A stretch of 32,025 nt of DNA from positions 1 to 32,025 of the forward strand of contig JACVZY010000075.1 of the NCBI GenBank assembly GCA_014654705.1, given 5' to 3'. Under the pieces are notes generated by a model. The model was given only the letters and a program-made list of their open reading frames with translations, was not told the origin of the DNA and searched no databases. This DNA is from Ignavibacteria bacterium (GTDB taxonomy: Bacteria > Bacteroidota > Ignavibacteria > Kapaibacteriales > UBA4661). Within the stretch, counting starts at the first letter, position 1, and each line of letters starts with the position of its first letter. Of this stretch, positions 31,993-32,025 are shown one piece after another. Position numbers and translations under genes: made by a program.

Positions 31993-32025
31993 CTGGATTG
32001 CCCAGATAATCGTGATAGAAGAAAT

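Overview
This 32-kb window is a bacterial chromosomal segment of roughly even GC with dense, mostly intact genes. It most resembles the Bacteroidota/Chlorobiota (FCB) group. The grounds are outer-membrane lipoproteins, two tripartite RND pumps, few strong Shine-Dalgarno sites and one TAnnTTTG-type promoter box. The genus cannot be told from the sequence. A 22-bp sequence sits near both ends in opposite orientation, and the right copy opens exactly the last 55 bases. The window may therefore be a whole contig that broke at a dispersed repeat.

Bases 1-7223 read rightward. They hold an exported DUF1684 protein behind a clear sigma70-type promoter, an APC amino-acid permease, an exported CpeT/CpcT-family protein, a CysN-type sulfate adenylyltransferase GTPase without an adjacent cysD, a rhomboid protease and threonine synthase.

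Bases 7233-15971 read leftward. They hold a methyl-accepting chemotaxis protein with an extra C-terminal SpoIIAA/STAS-like domain, and a receiver-PAS-PAS histidine kinase cut by one in-frame TAG before its ATPase domain. A single-domain response regulator, a CHASE3-PAS-PAS histidine kinase and MoaA follow. The 645-nt gap upstream of the interrupted kinase holds a cluster of dyads and a long hairpin.

From 16061 rightward, a MoeB-rhodanese gene diverges from moaA. A poorly conserved, perhaps frameshifted, exported-protein region and an inverted REP-like pair follow. Next is an RND-MFP-OMF operon (18053-23749) with overlapping genes, then an exported S1/P1-type nuclease or phospholipase C. A bidirectional terminator separates that gene from a 50-codon leftward gene for a Cys-knuckle membrane peptide. 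The last block is a second efflux system: small exported protein, lipoprotein MFP, AcrB-type RND and NodT-type OMF, closed by a strong intrinsic terminator.

The most unusual pattern is short tandem duplication with a 14-15 bp unit at six unrelated sites, in coding linkers, N-termini and intergenic DNA. One duplication copied the start codon of the permease and made a five-codon ORF that ends in an ATGA overlap. I see no CRISPR array, tRNA, rRNA or transposase, and no clear multi-gene novel defence or biosynthetic system.
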